Positions 45,035 through 54,992 are shown, numbered from the stretch's first letter. The stretch: 64,000 nt of DNA from Pseudoalteromonas apostichopi (GCF_030297135.1 NZ_AP028065.1:2914001-2978000), one strand, 5' to 3'. The notes: generated from the sequence alone by a model not told the origin. A program made the numbers and translations.

Positions 45035-45583
45035 TTAATTACATGTTTTTGTTGTTGTTCCTTCATACATTGCGGTGCCAGACTGTGAAATAGATAAGGC
45101 TTTATTGTTATCATTATTGCTACTTGAAGGGCAATATACGAATGTGCCTGGATCAGTTCTAATCATACCGCTAGTTTCAAATCTTATAACTCTTGCACCA
45201 GAAAAACTGAGCGAGCTATTATTGGGTATCTCTTCCATTACGCGCAAAATGATATCCCCTTGGCCAGGATTAAAAGTACCGTTAGGGCTTTTATCTACAA
45301 ATACAAAAATACTTCCCAGGCTCCAGTCTCTTGAACAAAATATAGATTTATTTTGTTCAATTGATTCTGTATCGCCTGCGCAAACAATGACTAATTCATC
45401 ACTACTCGTCGCTTTTGCTCGTGCAAAGCTGAGCGTGCGTTTTAATTCAAGCAAGTAGCTTTCGGCGCGGTCGCTTTCTAACATATCTGAGCTATCCCAT
45501 AGCGCAATGACAGCAACGATGCCAACAATGGCAATCGTGACCATTAGTTCCAATAATGTAAAACCCCGTTGTAATGATTTCAT
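45035..45583 (-). CDS. FimU/FimT-type (GspH) pseudopilin
   Basis: The 182-residue prepilin has leader MKSLQRG and GFTLLELMVTIAIVGIVAVI, followed by a GspH-like domain (LKRTLSFARAKATSSDELVIVC, FETSGMIRTDPGTFVYCP). FimU starts the minor-pilin operon in Pseudomonas, but here it is on the opposite strand after pilE. The two GspH-type genes 45035-45583 and 44436-44963 are 71 bases apart and probably co-transcribed. FimU versus FimT cannot be settled by eye. Confidence 0.82.
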   Translation of the reverse strand: MKSLQRGFTLLELMVTIAIVGIVAVIALWDSSDMLESDRAESYLLELKRTLSFARAKATSSDELVIVCAGDTESIEQNKSIFCSRDWSLGSIFVFVDKSPNGTFNPGQGDIILRVMEEIPNNSSLSFSGARVIRFETSGMIRTDPGTFVYCPSSSNNDNNKALSISQSGTAMYEGTTTKTCN

Positions 45584-45722
45584 TGTTATCTCTATTCTGA
45601 ATCACTTTGTTTAATAATATCATGATTGCTGATTTAATCACCGTAATTCATAGCTTTGTTTGCCATCAGCAATTGGATTGTCTAAAATCGAGTCAATCGA
45701 GAAATAATAAGTAACCCTTAAA

Positions 45723-46061
45723 ATGAAAAAAATCGAAGCAATTATTAAACCATTCAAGCTTGATGACGTGCGTGAAGCATTATCAGATGTTGGCATCACA
45801 GGGATGACGGTAAGTGAAGTTAAAGGCTTTGGCCGTCAAAAAGGACACACCGAGCTTTATCGTGGCGCTGAGTACATGGTGGACTTTTTACCTAAAGTAA
45901 AATTAGACATCGTTTTAAGCGATGAAGATGTTGACCGTGCAATTGATGTTATCGTTAAAACATCGCAGACAGGAAAAATTGGTGACGGTAAAATCTTTGT
46001 CACTGATGTTGAGCGAGTAGTGCGTATTCGTACCGCGGAAGAAGATGAAGACGCGATTTGA
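45723..46061 (+). CDS. glnB: Nitrogen regulatory protein P-II
   Basis: The 112-residue PII protein begins MKKIEAIIKPFKLDDVREAL, has the T-loop with uridylylation site Tyr51 in TELYRGAEYMVDFLPKVK, and the B-loop TGKIGDGKIFV. It senses 2-oxoglutarate and ATP/ADP and signals to GlnD, GlnE and NtrB. No amtB is adjacent, which favours GlnB over GlnK. Monocistronic, with a strong terminator behind it. Confidence 0.95.
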   Translation: MKKIEAIIKPFKLDDVREALSDVGITGMTVSEVKGFGRQKGHTELYRGAEYMVDFLPKVKLDIVLSDEDVDRAIDVIVKTSQTGKIGDGKIFVTDVERVVRIRTAEEDEDAI

Positions 46062-46088
46062 TAAAATATTAGATTAATCGCAAACATT

Positions 46089-46114
46089 AAAAAGGCGCCC
46101 TAGGCGCCTTTTTT
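46089..46114. terminator. Bidirectional terminator between glnB and bamD
   Basis: AAAAAGGCGCC and GGCGCCTTTTT form an 11-pair stem around a three-base loop, between convergent genes. Confidence 0.93.
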
Positions 46115-46129
46115 GCTTTTTAAATTATT

Positions 46130-46888
46130 TTAACGCTTGTTTGCTTCTCGCGTTGCTTTAGCGTGTTCACTTAGCTCAGATAAGCCAAGTTTATTGTAGC
46201 TTTTTTCCATGATCTCAAGCGCTTGATCAAGGTAACTACTTTGTGAGTAGTGCTCAACTACATATTTGCCACGGTTAGCAGCAGCAAGGTATGCTTCACG
46301 CTCATAGTAGTACTCAGCAACTTTTAACTCGTAGCGTGCCATTTTATTGAGTAACCACACAACACGTCTTTTTGCCTCTGGTGCATAAACACTATTAGGA
46401 AAACGTTTTAATAGTGTTGATAAATCAGTAAATGCAACACGAGTACGGTTTGCATCTCTGTCTGCACGGTCTACACCAAAATATTCTTGGAAGGCGTTTT
46501 CATCCGCTTTGATATTCACTAAGCCACGCATGTAGTACATATAGTCTAAATCTTTGTGGTTTGGATTTAAGCGAATAAAACGGTCGATAGTTGCCAGTGC
46601 TTGCTCAGTATTACCTGCTTGATAATGTGCATACACTAAGTCCATTTGTACTTGTTTTGATAGAGGACCAAAAGGGTAGCGAGAATCAATAGCGCTTAAT
46701 AGCTCAATTGCACGAGCATATAAGCCAGAATCTAATGTTTGTTTGGCATCTTCATATAAAGCTTGCGCAGATTTATTAGGAACGCGTTGGATATCTTCTT
46801 GGTCGGGTGCTGATGAACAGGCACCTAAGCCAAGTACAGATACTGAAAAAACTATGGCGAACGCACGTTTCCCTATTTTATTTATCAT
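46130..46888 (-). CDS. bamD: Outer-membrane assembly lipoprotein BamD
   Basis: The 252-residue lipoprotein has lipobox LGAC (Cys24) and TPR repeats (SAQALYEDAKQTLDSGLYAR, YPFGPLSKQVQMDL, AHYQAGNTEQALATIDRFI). BamD is the essential lipoprotein partner of BamA in beta-barrel insertion. AAGGTAAG precedes the ATG. Its divergent position to rluD-pgeF-clpB is the standard arrangement in gammaproteobacteria. Confidence 0.96.
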   Translation of the reverse strand: MINKIGKRAFAIVFSVSVLGLGACSSAPDQEDIQRVPNKSAQALYEDAKQTLDSGLYARAIELLSAIDSRYPFGPLSKQVQMDLVYAHYQAGNTEQALATIDRFIRLNPNHKDLDYMYYMRGLVNIKADENAFQEYFGVDRADRDANRTRVAFTDLSTLLKRFPNSVYAPEAKRRVVWLLNKMARYELKVAEYYYEREAYLAAANRGKYVVEHYSQSSYLDQALEIMEKSYNKLGLSELSEHAKATREANKR

Positions 46889-47017
46889 TTTATTTCTTAC
46901 CTTCGATGTCTTCGGCTAGGCCAAGTGAGGAAAACCGAGTAAACTATACGTATTATATTAAAGCGATTCTAACCCAGTCGAGCACAGCTTGCACTGGTAA
47001 ATTGGGTAAAGTTACTA

Positions 47018-47995
47018 ATGTCAGAGCAAATTTCTCTCCAAGCCGAGGTTCCAATTGACCTTGGCGGTAAACGTCTAGACCAAGTATTAGCGCAATTGTT
47101 CCCTGATTATTCTCGTTCACGTATAAAAACGTGGATTTTGGATGATAAAATCACTGTGAACGGCGAAATTTTAAACACACCACGTGAAAAACTACTCGGT
47201 GGCGAAACGGTGAGTGTTGAAACAACCATCGAAGCCCCTCGTGAATATGAAGCACAAAATATCAAATTAAACATCGTTTATGAAGACGATGATATTTTGG
47301 TAATTAATAAACCTATGGGGTTAGTGGTACATCCTGGTGCAGGTAACCCAGATGGCACAGTATTAAATGCTTTATTACACCATTACCCAGAGATCATCAA
47401 TGTACCCCGTGCAGGTATTGTCCATCGTCTAGATAAAGACACCACAGGATTAATGGTGGTGGCTAAAACTATTCCGGCACAAACACATTTAGTATCTGCA
47501 CTGCAAAAGCGTGAAAACTTCACCCGTGAATATGAAGCAATTTGTAATGGCACAATGACTGCTGGTGGTATGGTTGAAAAACCAATTGGTCGACATGCAA
47601 CAAAACGTACTCACATGGCCGTGCATGAAATGGGCAAACCAGCGATAACACATTACCGTGTAGCAGAAAAATTCCGTGCTCATACACGCTTACGTTTACG
47701 ATTAGAAACTGGTCGTACTCACCAAATTCGTGTACACATGGCTTACTTGAACCATCCATTGGTTGGTGATCAACTATATGGAGGTCGCCCGCGTCCGCCA
47801 AAAGGGGCTACACCTGAGCTGTTTCAAATGCTACGTGATTTTAAACGTCAAGCCTTACATGCCGTTAAGCTCTCTATTGCGCATCCAATTACGGGTGAGT
47901 TGATGACATGGCAAGCTCCAATTCCAGATGATATGGCTGCCATGACAGAAGCATTACGCGCAGATACCAAAGCAAACCCAAATATCGAGCTTTAA
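47018..47995 (+). CDS. rluD: 23S rRNA pseudouridine synthase RluD
   Basis: The 325-residue protein has an N-terminal S4 RNA-binding domain (GKRLDQVLAQLFPDYSRSRI) and the catalytic core with Asp in GIVHRLDKDTTGLMVVA and ETGRTHQIRVHMAYLNHPLVGD. RluD modifies U1911, U1915 and U1917 of 23S rRNA helix 69. It is divergent from bamD and followed directly by pgeF, as in E. coli. Confidence 0.95.
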   Translation: MSEQISLQAEVPIDLGGKRLDQVLAQLFPDYSRSRIKTWILDDKITVNGEILNTPREKLLGGETVSVETTIEAPREYEAQNIKLNIVYEDDDILVINKPMGLVVHPGAGNPDGTVLNALLHHYPEIINVPRAGIVHRLDKDTTGLMVVAKTIPAQTHLVSALQKRENFTREYEAICNGTMTAGGMVEKPIGRHATKRTHMAVHEMGKPAITHYRVAEKFRAHTRLRLRLETGRTHQIRVHMAYLNHPLVGDQLYGGRPRPPKGATPELFQMLRDFKRQALHAVKLSIAHPITGELMTWQAPIPDDMAAMTEALRADTKANPNIEL

Positions 47996-48000
47996 TTGTG

Positions 48001-48723
48001 ATGATCACACCAGCATGGACTGCACCCAAAACTGTTAGCGCAATCAGTACCACTCGAAAGGGGGGTGTTTCATTCGCACCGTTTGATAGTTTCAATTTGG
48101 GTTTACATGTTGGTGATGATGAACAAGCTGTACTTGCAAATCGTGCGCTACTAGCAAGTCACTTACCAAATCCCGCGGTTTGGTTAAACCAAGTTCATAG
48201 CAGTGATGTGGTTGTGGTTGATGAAAGGTGTGATTTAAGCCTAGTTCATTCTGCTGATGCGCTGTATACCAATATAGTAAAACAGCCGCTTGCGATAATG
48301 ACAGCTGATTGTTTGCCTGTGTTACTTTGCTCGAATTCTGGCAATGAAATTGCAGCAGTGCATGGTGGCTGGCGTGGCTTATCACAAGGTATATTGGCAA
48401 AAACCATTTCGCATTTCAAAGTGCCTACAAGCGATATTATTGCTTGGTTAGGCCCTGCTATTGCTCCCTTACAATTTGAAGTTGGGCAAGAGGTTAAAGA
48501 TTGCTTTTGTTCGCAAAACCCGCTTCACGAACTGGCATTTACAGCCAAACATGAAAAATACATGGCTGATATCTACTTATTAGCACGTCAGCAATTAGCG
48601 CAATTAGGCGTGGCCAATATTTCAGGTGGTGAATACTGTACAGTCAGTGATAAGTCACAATTTTTCTCTTATCGCCGCGACGGACAAACTGGTCGCATGG
48701 CTAGCTTGATCTGGCGCAATTAA
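48001..48723 (+). CDS. pgeF: Laccase-domain protein PgeF/YfiH (peptidoglycan editing factor)
   Basis: The 240-residue protein has the family blocks NLGLHVGDD, QVHSSDVV, MTADCLPVLLC, AAVHGGWRGLSQGI and the late CTVSDKSQFFSYRRDGQTGRM. The His and Cys residues are candidate metal ligands. E. coli PgeF/YfiH corrects wrongly incorporated amino acids in peptidoglycan precursors. ATG at 48001 is chosen; a GTG immediately before it would add one residue. It starts five bases after rluD and is certainly co-transcribed. Confidence 0.9.
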   Translation: MITPAWTAPKTVSAISTTRKGGVSFAPFDSFNLGLHVGDDEQAVLANRALLASHLPNPAVWLNQVHSSDVVVVDERCDLSLVHSADALYTNIVKQPLAIMTADCLPVLLCSNSGNEIAAVHGGWRGLSQGILAKTISHFKVPTSDIIAWLGPAIAPLQFEVGQEVKDCFCSQNPLHELAFTAKHEKYMADIYLLARQQLAQLGVANISGGEYCTVSDKSQFFSYRRDGQTGRMASLIWRN

Positions 48724-48750
48724 TACGCCTTTTTTGTGATTAAATTTTCT

Positions 48751-48787
48751 TCTCTTACTTGAACAAATCACTAACCATACCCATTAA
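48751..48787 (+). promoter_or_regulatory. Sigma-32 (RpoH) type promoter of clpB
   Basis: TCTCTTACTTGAA (48751-48763) matches the sigma-32 -35 element, and CCCATTAA (48780-48787) matches the -10 element after 16 bases. Transcription would start near 48793, about 30 bases before clpB, consistent with heat-shock control. Confidence 0.65.
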
Positions 48788-48821
48788 TTAAGCAATTAGA
48801 TTTTTTAATAGGTAAACCCTT

Positions 48822-51398
48822 ATGCGTTTAGATAGATTTACAAGTAAATTTCAATCTGCGCTTTCAGATGCGCAGTCATTAGCACTTGGGCGAGATCATC
48901 AATTTATTGAGCCTGTGCATTTAATGTATTCATTGCTTCAACAAAATGGCTCGAGTGTGCGTGCGCTACTTGCACAAGCCGGTGTGAGTGCTGATGAGTT
49001 AAACACCAAGTTATCTCAAGAAATCGAAAAACTGTTTAAAGTTGAAGGCATTGGTGGCGATGTTCAGCTGTCAAACAACCTGATTTCGTTAATTAACTTG
49101 TGTGATAAATATGCTCAAAAGCGAAAAGATAAATTCATTTCGAGTGAGTTATTTGTTCTTGCCGCGTGTGACGATAAAGGCCCATTAGGCGACATTTTTA
49201 AAGCGCTAAATATTACTTCTAGCAAAATTGAAGCTGCAATCGAAGCTATTCGTGGTGGTCAAAAGGTTGATGATCCGAATGCTGAAGAAACCCGTCAGGC
49301 ATTAAAAAAATTCACAATCGATTTAACTGAGCGAGCAGAGCAAGGCAAGCTAGACCCTGTAATTGGCCGGGATGACGAAATTCGTCGTACTATTCAAGTA
49401 TTACAACGCCGTACTAAAAATAATCCGGTGTTAATTGGTGAACCAGGCGTGGGTAAAACGGCGATTGCCGAAGGTTTAGCACAGCGGATCATCAATGGAG
49501 AGGTACCTGAAGGCTTAAAGAATAAGCGAGTATTATCGCTTGATTTAGGTGCTTTAGTTGCTGGTGCTAAATACCGTGGTGAATTCGAAGAGCGTTTAAA
49601 GTCAGTATTGAATGAACTAGCCAAAGAAGAAGGGCAAGTCATCCTCTTTATTGATGAAATCCATACTATGGTAGGCGCAGGTAAAACAGACGGCGCAATG
49701 GATGCAGGTAATATGCTAAAACCAGCACTTGCCCGTGGTGAGTTACATTGTGTGGGTGCCACAACTCTTGATGAGTATCGTCAATATATTGAAAAAGATG
49801 CCGCTTTAGAGCGTCGTTTCCAAAAAGTATTTGTTGATGAACCATCGGTTGAAGACACCATTGCGATTTTACGTGGTTTAAAAGAGCGTTATGAGCTTCA
49901 TCACTCAGTTGATATTACCGATCCGGCCATTGTTGCTGCGGCGCAGCTGTCGCACCGTTACATTAGTGATCGCCAATTGCCAGATAAAGCGATTGATTTA
50001 ATTGACGAAGCGGGCTCTTCAATTCGTTTGCAAATTGACTCAAAACCGGAATCTTTAGATAAGCTAGAGCGTCGTATTATTCAGTTAAAGCTGGAAGATA
50101 ACGCCCTTGCAAAAGAGAAAGACGAAGCGAGCCAAAAACGTCGTACTGAGATGCAAGAGTTGATCACTGAGCTTGAAGCCCAATACCGCGAACTAGACGA
50201 AGTTTGGAATGCTGAGAAGGCTTCATTACAGGGCACACAAGTCATTAAAGCTGAGCTTGAGCAAGCGCGTCTTGATTTAGATGTTGCGCGTCGTGCAAGT
50301 GATTTACAGCGCATGTCTGAACTCCAGTATGGTCGTATTCCTGAACTTGAGCGTAAACTTGACCTTGCTTCACAGGCCGAAATGCAAGAAATGAGCTTGC
50401 TTAAAAACCAAGTTGGTGAAGACGAAATCGCAGAGATTTTATCGCGTTGGACAGGTATTCCTGTATCCAAAATGTTGCAAGGGGAGCGCGAAAAGCTACT
50501 TAAGATGGAAGATGAACTGCATCATAAAGTGATTGGTCAAGATGAAGCCGTTGTAGCGGTTGCGAATGCAATTCGTCGCTCTCGAGCAGGGCTTGCTGAT
50601 CCAAATCGCCCAATCGGTTCATTCTTATTCTTAGGCCCGACAGGGGTAGGTAAAACTGAGCTGACCAAAGCACTAGCCAGCTTCATGTTTGACACTGAAG
50701 ATGCCATGGTGCGCATTGATATGTCGGAGTTTATGGAGAAACACTCGGTGGCACGTTTAGTGGGTGCACCTCCGGGTTATGTTGGCTATGAAGAGGGGGG
50801 CTATTTAACTGAAGCAGTTCGCCGTCGTCCGTATTCAGTCATTTTATTGGATGAGGTCGAAAAAGCGCACCCTGATGTATTTAACATCTTACTGCAAGTA
50901 CTTGATGATGGCCGCTTAACGGATGGTCAGGGCCGTACCGTTGATTTCAAAAATACGGTTATCATTATGACTTCTAACTTAGGCTCTGACATTATCCAAG
51001 AGCAAGCTGGTTCAAATGATTATGCAGGCTTAAAAGAAAAAGTGATGGGCGTATTGGTTAGTCAGTTCCGTCCTGAGTTTATTAACCGAATCGACGAAAC
51101 CGTGGTATTCCATCCACTTGCTAATGAACACATTAAAGAAATTGCTGACATTCAGTTAAGTAAGCTACGTGAGCGATTAACTGAAAAAGGCTACATTCTT
51201 GAAGTAACGGATGCAGCCCTAGACCGCATCGCTGAAAGTGGTTTTGATCCAGTGTATGGGGCAAGGCCTTTAAAACGTGCTATACAACATACCATTGAAA
51301 ATCCATTAGCACAGCGATTATTAGGTGGGGATTATCAGCCGGGTGCCATCATCCATATTGATGCTGATGAGAATGGACTTGTTTTCTCGAGTCGTTAA
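48822..51398 (+). CDS. clpB: Disaggregase chaperone ClpB
   Basis: The 858-residue protein starts MRLDRFTSKFQSALSDAQSLA, has an N-terminal Clp domain, two AAA+ modules with Walker A motifs GEPGVGKTA and GPTGVGKTE, and between them the coiled-coil middle domain (about 410-530) that separates ClpB from ClpA/C. With DnaK it rescues aggregated proteins after heat stress. A sigma-32-like promoter lies upstream. It follows rluD-pgeF as in E. coli. Confidence 0.98.
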   Translation: MRLDRFTSKFQSALSDAQSLALGRDHQFIEPVHLMYSLLQQNGSSVRALLAQAGVSADELNTKLSQEIEKLFKVEGIGGDVQLSNNLISLINLCDKYAQKRKDKFISSELFVLAACDDKGPLGDIFKALNITSSKIEAAIEAIRGGQKVDDPNAEETRQALKKFTIDLTERAEQGKLDPVIGRDDEIRRTIQVLQRRTKNNPVLIGEPGVGKTAIAEGLAQRIINGEVPEGLKNKRVLSLDLGALVAGAKYRGEFEERLKSVLNELAKEEGQVILFIDEIHTMVGAGKTDGAMDAGNMLKPALARGELHCVGATTLDEYRQYIEKDAALERRFQKVFVDEPSVEDTIAILRGLKERYELHHSVDITDPAIVAAAQLSHRYISDRQLPDKAIDLIDEAGSSIRLQIDSKPESLDKLERRIIQLKLEDNALAKEKDEASQKRRTEMQELITELEAQYRELDEVWNAEKASLQGTQVIKAELEQARLDLDVARRASDLQRMSELQYGRIPELERKLDLASQAEMQEMSLLKNQVGEDEIAEILSRWTGIPVSKMLQGEREKLLKMEDELHHKVIGQDEAVVAVANAIRRSRAGLADPNRPIGSFLFLGPTGVGKTELTKALASFMFDTEDAMVRIDMSEFMEKHSVARLVGAPPGYVGYEEGGYLTEAVRRRPYSVILLDEVEKAHPDVFNILLQVLDDGRLTDGQGRTVDFKNTVIIMTSNLGSDIIQEQAGSNDYAGLKEKVMGVLVSQFRPEFINRIDETVVFHPLANEHIKEIADIQLSKLRERLTEKGYILEVTDAALDRIAESGFDPVYGARPLKRAIQHTIENPLAQRLLGGDYQPGAIIHIDADENGLVFSSR

Positions 51399-51412
51399 TT
51401 AGCCCTAAAAAC

Positions 51413-51443
51413 AAAAGCCGCATCATTTTGACGCGGCTTTTTT
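51413..51443. terminator. Bidirectional terminator between clpB and the chemoreceptor gene
   Basis: AAAAGCCGC and GCGGCTTTT form a nine-pair stem with an 11-base loop and a T-run on the plus strand. Confidence 0.88.
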
Positions 51444-51456
51444 GTATCAGTTAAGT

Positions 51457-53004
51457 TTAAACTTTAAAGGTTAACAGCATATCGTTAACTTTGCGCGAGC
51501 CTTCAACAAGCCCCGCTGCATCTTTAGCGACGTTGTAGCTAAGCTTTAAGTTCTCTTCGCTGTGTCCTTTTATGCTTTCTACATTTTCGCGTATATCGGT
51601 GCTGACAACTTGTTGTTCCTCTGCAGCCGTCGAAATCTCAGTCGCAAGGCCTGATATTTCATCAATTTGTGCGAAGATGCTCGCTAGCTCAGTTTGAGTG
51701 TGAGCAGTAGTATCAACACAATTATCTGCTTGCGCTTTAGTTGATTGCATCACTTTAGACCAGCTAAATAACGTATCTTGGATCTCTTTAATTGAGCTGT
51801 GAATTTGTGCTGTCGCATTTTGAGTACGTGAAGAAAGTGCGCGTACTTCATCTGCTACAACCGCAAAACCACGGCCATGCTCACCTGCACGTGCTGCTTC
51901 AATTGCAGCATTCAGCGCTAATAAGTTTGTTTGTTCAGCAATGCCTTCAATCTCACTCATTACTTGGCCTATTTTGTCAGCTTCACTAGCAAGAGAGTTA
52001 GCGGTAGTGGCTGCTTGCTCTACTTGGTTAGCTAGATCAGACACCATGCTGCTATTATCTTCAATATGCAGTTTGATATCGTTACAGCTTTGGTAAGTTG
52101 TTTTAACCTTGTCTGCAGTGTGATGAGTATTTGCTGAAATCTCGCCAATAGTTGCACTCATTTGTGTCATTGCCGTAGCAATATCACTTAAACGTTGACC
52201 TTGTGCAGCAATACCTTGCTCGGTTAGTGACGATTGTTTATCTAAGTTGGTAGCAATGTCTTTGAATGAGTAAGTAGAGTCTTTAACACGACCTAATACA
52301 GTTCTAAGCTTAGCGAACAGCATTTGCTGATTATAGGCAGCAATACTAAAAGGGTGTGAACCTGAATACACATAGCGTGATACTGAATCAAACTCTGCAC
52401 GTTGCTGCTTTAAATGGCTTGGGGTTACAACGAGCTCGTCATAATTTAATGCAAAAAGGAGTGCTACAACGGCACAGCTCGCTAAGGCAACCATCCATGA
52501 AGTAGTAAACGCTAAGCCGACAATGCCTGCAAATAAAATAACCGCAGACAAAATTTGTCTCAGCGAAATATTTTCACGAAATGACGCGACTGATTTTCCA
52601 TTATTAATCTTAGTGTACAGTGCCGTTGCACGGTCTTTTAATTGTTCAGATGGCTTAGTTCGAACTGACTGATAGCCAACCAACTGACCATGTTCATAAA
52701 TGGGTGTAACAAATGCATCAACCCAATAGTAACGACCATCTTTACAGAGATTTTTAACCATGCCACGCCAAGAATGGCCTTGCTTTAGTTTTTCCCACAT
52801 TTCTTTAAATGCCGCTTTTGGCATGTCAGGGTGGCGAACAATATTATGATTTTTTCCGAGTAGCTCTTCCTCGGTGTAACCTGCAATCGTACAAAATTCC
52901 TTATTTACGTATGTGATGACACCGCGTAAATCTGTAGTAGAGACAAGCTCTTGATTATCAGAGTATGTCACTTCTTGATTAATGATTTCTTGCCCACGAC
53001 GCAT
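51457..53004 (-). CDS. Aer-type methyl-accepting chemotaxis protein with PAS domain
   Basis: The 515-residue receptor begins with a cytoplasmic PAS domain (about 15-120: LVSTTDLRGVITYVNKEFC, GKNHNIVRHPDMP, KDGRYYWVDAFVTP), then two close membrane helices (about 150-190) with no periplasmic sensor, then the MCP signalling hairpin with EQTNLLALNAAIEAARAGE and GRGFAVVADEVRAL. This is the Aer layout, usually sensing redox state or oxygen through FAD. The FAD-binding residues were not checked individually. Monocistronic. Confidence 0.9.
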   Translation of the reverse strand: MRRGQEIINQEVTYSDNQELVSTTDLRGVITYVNKEFCTIAGYTEEELLGKNHNIVRHPDMPKAAFKEMWEKLKQGHSWRGMVKNLCKDGRYYWVDAFVTPIYEHGQLVGYQSVRTKPSEQLKDRATALYTKINNGKSVASFRENISLRQILSAVILFAGIVGLAFTTSWMVALASCAVVALLFALNYDELVVTPSHLKQQRAEFDSVSRYVYSGSHPFSIAAYNQQMLFAKLRTVLGRVKDSTYSFKDIATNLDKQSSLTEQGIAAQGQRLSDIATAMTQMSATIGEISANTHHTADKVKTTYQSCNDIKLHIEDNSSMVSDLANQVEQAATTANSLASEADKIGQVMSEIEGIAEQTNLLALNAAIEAARAGEHGRGFAVVADEVRALSSRTQNATAQIHSSIKEIQDTLFSWSKVMQSTKAQADNCVDTTAHTQTELASIFAQIDEISGLATEISTAAEEQQVVSTDIRENVESIKGHSEENLKLSYNVAKDAAGLVEGSRKVNDMLLTFKV

Positions 53005-53180
53005 ATGAGTCCTCGAAATATACTTTTTTATGGTGTGCGGATTATAGTCTCAGAAAAATGTAAGGGAAGGGGGTGCATATAGATAACTATGAAAGTTTTA
53101 AAAATTTCATCTTCCCTTTGATCTAAAACAATATCTTGCTTGAATTATTATGTTTAGCCTCAGTCTTTTATATTAGTTAA

Positions 53181-53312
53181 AAGGCTCAGTATCCTCAAGA
53201 AATAAGTCTAAATAGTATTTTAAATGTTTTTAGCAACAATGAAGTGCCGCCAAAGCAATTGTATATTGTCCCTCACAATGGCAAGATTGAGCATCAAGTG
53301 AACGGGTACTAA
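53181..53312 (+). other. Possible coding remnant upstream of gshA
   Basis: Between stops at 53178 and 53310 lie 43 sense codons with a protein-like translation (for example VPPKQLYIVPHNGKIEHQV) but no ATG, GTG or TTG start with a ribosome-binding site. This may be a decayed gene fragment or chance. The rest of the 392-base gap 53005-53396 shows no gene; the gshA promoter must lie here. Confidence 0.2.
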
Positions 53313-53396
53313 ATGAAACTGATTTTTCTGACTTGAGTAATTACTTTTTGCCCCCATACACTTAGGATTACAGCCACGTGGCTCGAGGAAGCATTT

Positions 53397-54971
53397 TTGA
53401 TAAAACATGATTTAAATAAAACGCTAGAGGCGTTAACAGTACAATTTCCTAACGCAATTAATGGGATTAAACGTGGTATCGAGCGAGAAGCATTAAGGAT
53501 CAAACCAAATGGTGTTATCTCACAGCAAGGTCATCCAAAAGGCGTTGGTAGCGCTTTAACTAATGATCATGTCACCACTGATTTTTCGGAATCGCTATTA
53601 GAATTTATTACACCGGTAAGTACGTCTGCAGAGCAAACCTTAGCTCAGCTAAAAGATCTGCAAAAGTTCACCTTGTCTCAGATGGATGATGAGCTCTTAT
53701 GGCCTATCAGCATGCCGTGTTTTATTGAGCATCAAGACGACATCGTACTGGCACAGTTTGGTGACTCAAATATTGGCCGCATGAAAACACTTTATCGTGA
53801 AGGTTTAAAGAATCGCTATGGCAGTATGATGCAAGCAATTGCTGGTGTGCATTTTAATATTTCTTTTCCTGAGAGCTTATGGCAAAGCTTGTATAGTTTA
53901 AACGGCAGCCAAGGCACACTCGCTGATTCTATTTCGAATGGGTATTTGGGACTTATTCGTAACTTTAAACGTGAGCTTTGGTTGATCAGCTTTTTATTTG
54001 GTGCATCGCCAGCATTGTGTAGTTCATTTTTGCAAGGGCGCGAAACAGACTTACCATTTAAAAAACTAGGTAAAGGTACTCTTTACTTAGAAGTTGGCAC
54101 AGCGCTGCGTTTGGGGAACCTTGGTTATACCAACAGTGCGCAATCGTCTTTACGTGTTATGTACAATTCATTAGAAGAATATGTAGCAGGTTTAAAAGAA
54201 GCGATTCATACGCCATCTGATATTTATGACCATATTGATGATTACACAAGTGCTGAACCAAAGCAGTTAAACAAAAATATTCTGCAAATCGAAAATGAGT
54301 TTTATTCACCAATTCGTCCTAAGCGCAACGCAGCATCAGGCGAAACTCCTACAGATGCATTACTTCGTGGTGGTATAGAATACATAGAGGTAAGGGCATT
54401 AGATGTTAACCCATTTAGTGAAACGGGTATCGACTTACAGCAAATACGCTTTTTAGACGTATTCCTAACTTATTGCTTATTAAATGACTCTCCAGAGATG
54501 GATTGGCAAGAACAAAAGTTGAGCACTACCAACCTCGATGCGGTTGTTAATGAAGGCCGAGATCCAGAATTAACACTTAACAAGCAAGGCGAAATAGTTC
54601 GCCTGACAGATTGGGCTAAAACAATTTTTAGTAATTTAACTGCCGTTGCACGTTATATGGATAATGCATACGGGGTAAGTTATTACAGTGAAACTATTGC
54701 TGAGCTTGCAACCTGGGTACAAGATCCTAGAAAAACATACTCTGGCAAATACGTAGCAACACTTGCAAAAGAGAACCTAGATAATGGTAATTTTGCATTA
54801 GCACTTGCACAGCAGTACAAGCAAAGCCATCTTGCGTCAGAGTATCAATTTTATGATCATGCATTTTTGGCGAAACAAGCTGCTGACTCTGTGCTTAAAG
54901 AGCGTGAAGTTAAAGCTGCCGATAGCGAAACGTTTACTGCTTTTTTAGATGACTATTTTGCTAAAGCTTAG
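53397..54971 (+). CDS. gshA: Glutamate-cysteine ligase
   Basis: The 524-residue enzyme makes gamma-glutamylcysteine, the first step to glutathione. Family blocks include GIKRGIEREALRI, DFSESLLEFITP, YREGLKNRYGSMMQAIAGVH, FGASPALCSSFLQGR and IEYIEVRALDVNPF. The start is TTG at 53397, with GAGGAA eight bases upstream; the next in-frame Met is about 95 residues in and would delete conserved sequence. E. coli gshA also begins with TTG, so a weak start may be conserved. Confidence 0.96.
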   Translation: MIKHDLNKTLEALTVQFPNAINGIKRGIEREALRIKPNGVISQQGHPKGVGSALTNDHVTTDFSESLLEFITPVSTSAEQTLAQLKDLQKFTLSQMDDELLWPISMPCFIEHQDDIVLAQFGDSNIGRMKTLYREGLKNRYGSMMQAIAGVHFNISFPESLWQSLYSLNGSQGTLADSISNGYLGLIRNFKRELWLISFLFGASPALCSSFLQGRETDLPFKKLGKGTLYLEVGTALRLGNLGYTNSAQSSLRVMYNSLEEYVAGLKEAIHTPSDIYDHIDDYTSAEPKQLNKNILQIENEFYSPIRPKRNAASGETPTDALLRGGIEYIEVRALDVNPFSETGIDLQQIRFLDVFLTYCLLNDSPEMDWQEQKLSTTNLDAVVNEGRDPELTLNKQGEIVRLTDWAKTIFSNLTAVARYMDNAYGVSYYSETIAELATWVQDPRKTYSGKYVATLAKENLDNGNFALALAQQYKQSHLASEYQFYDHAFLAKQAADSVLKEREVKAADSETFTAFLDDYFAKA

Positions 54972-54992
54972 TAAGGTGAAGACATAAAAAAA

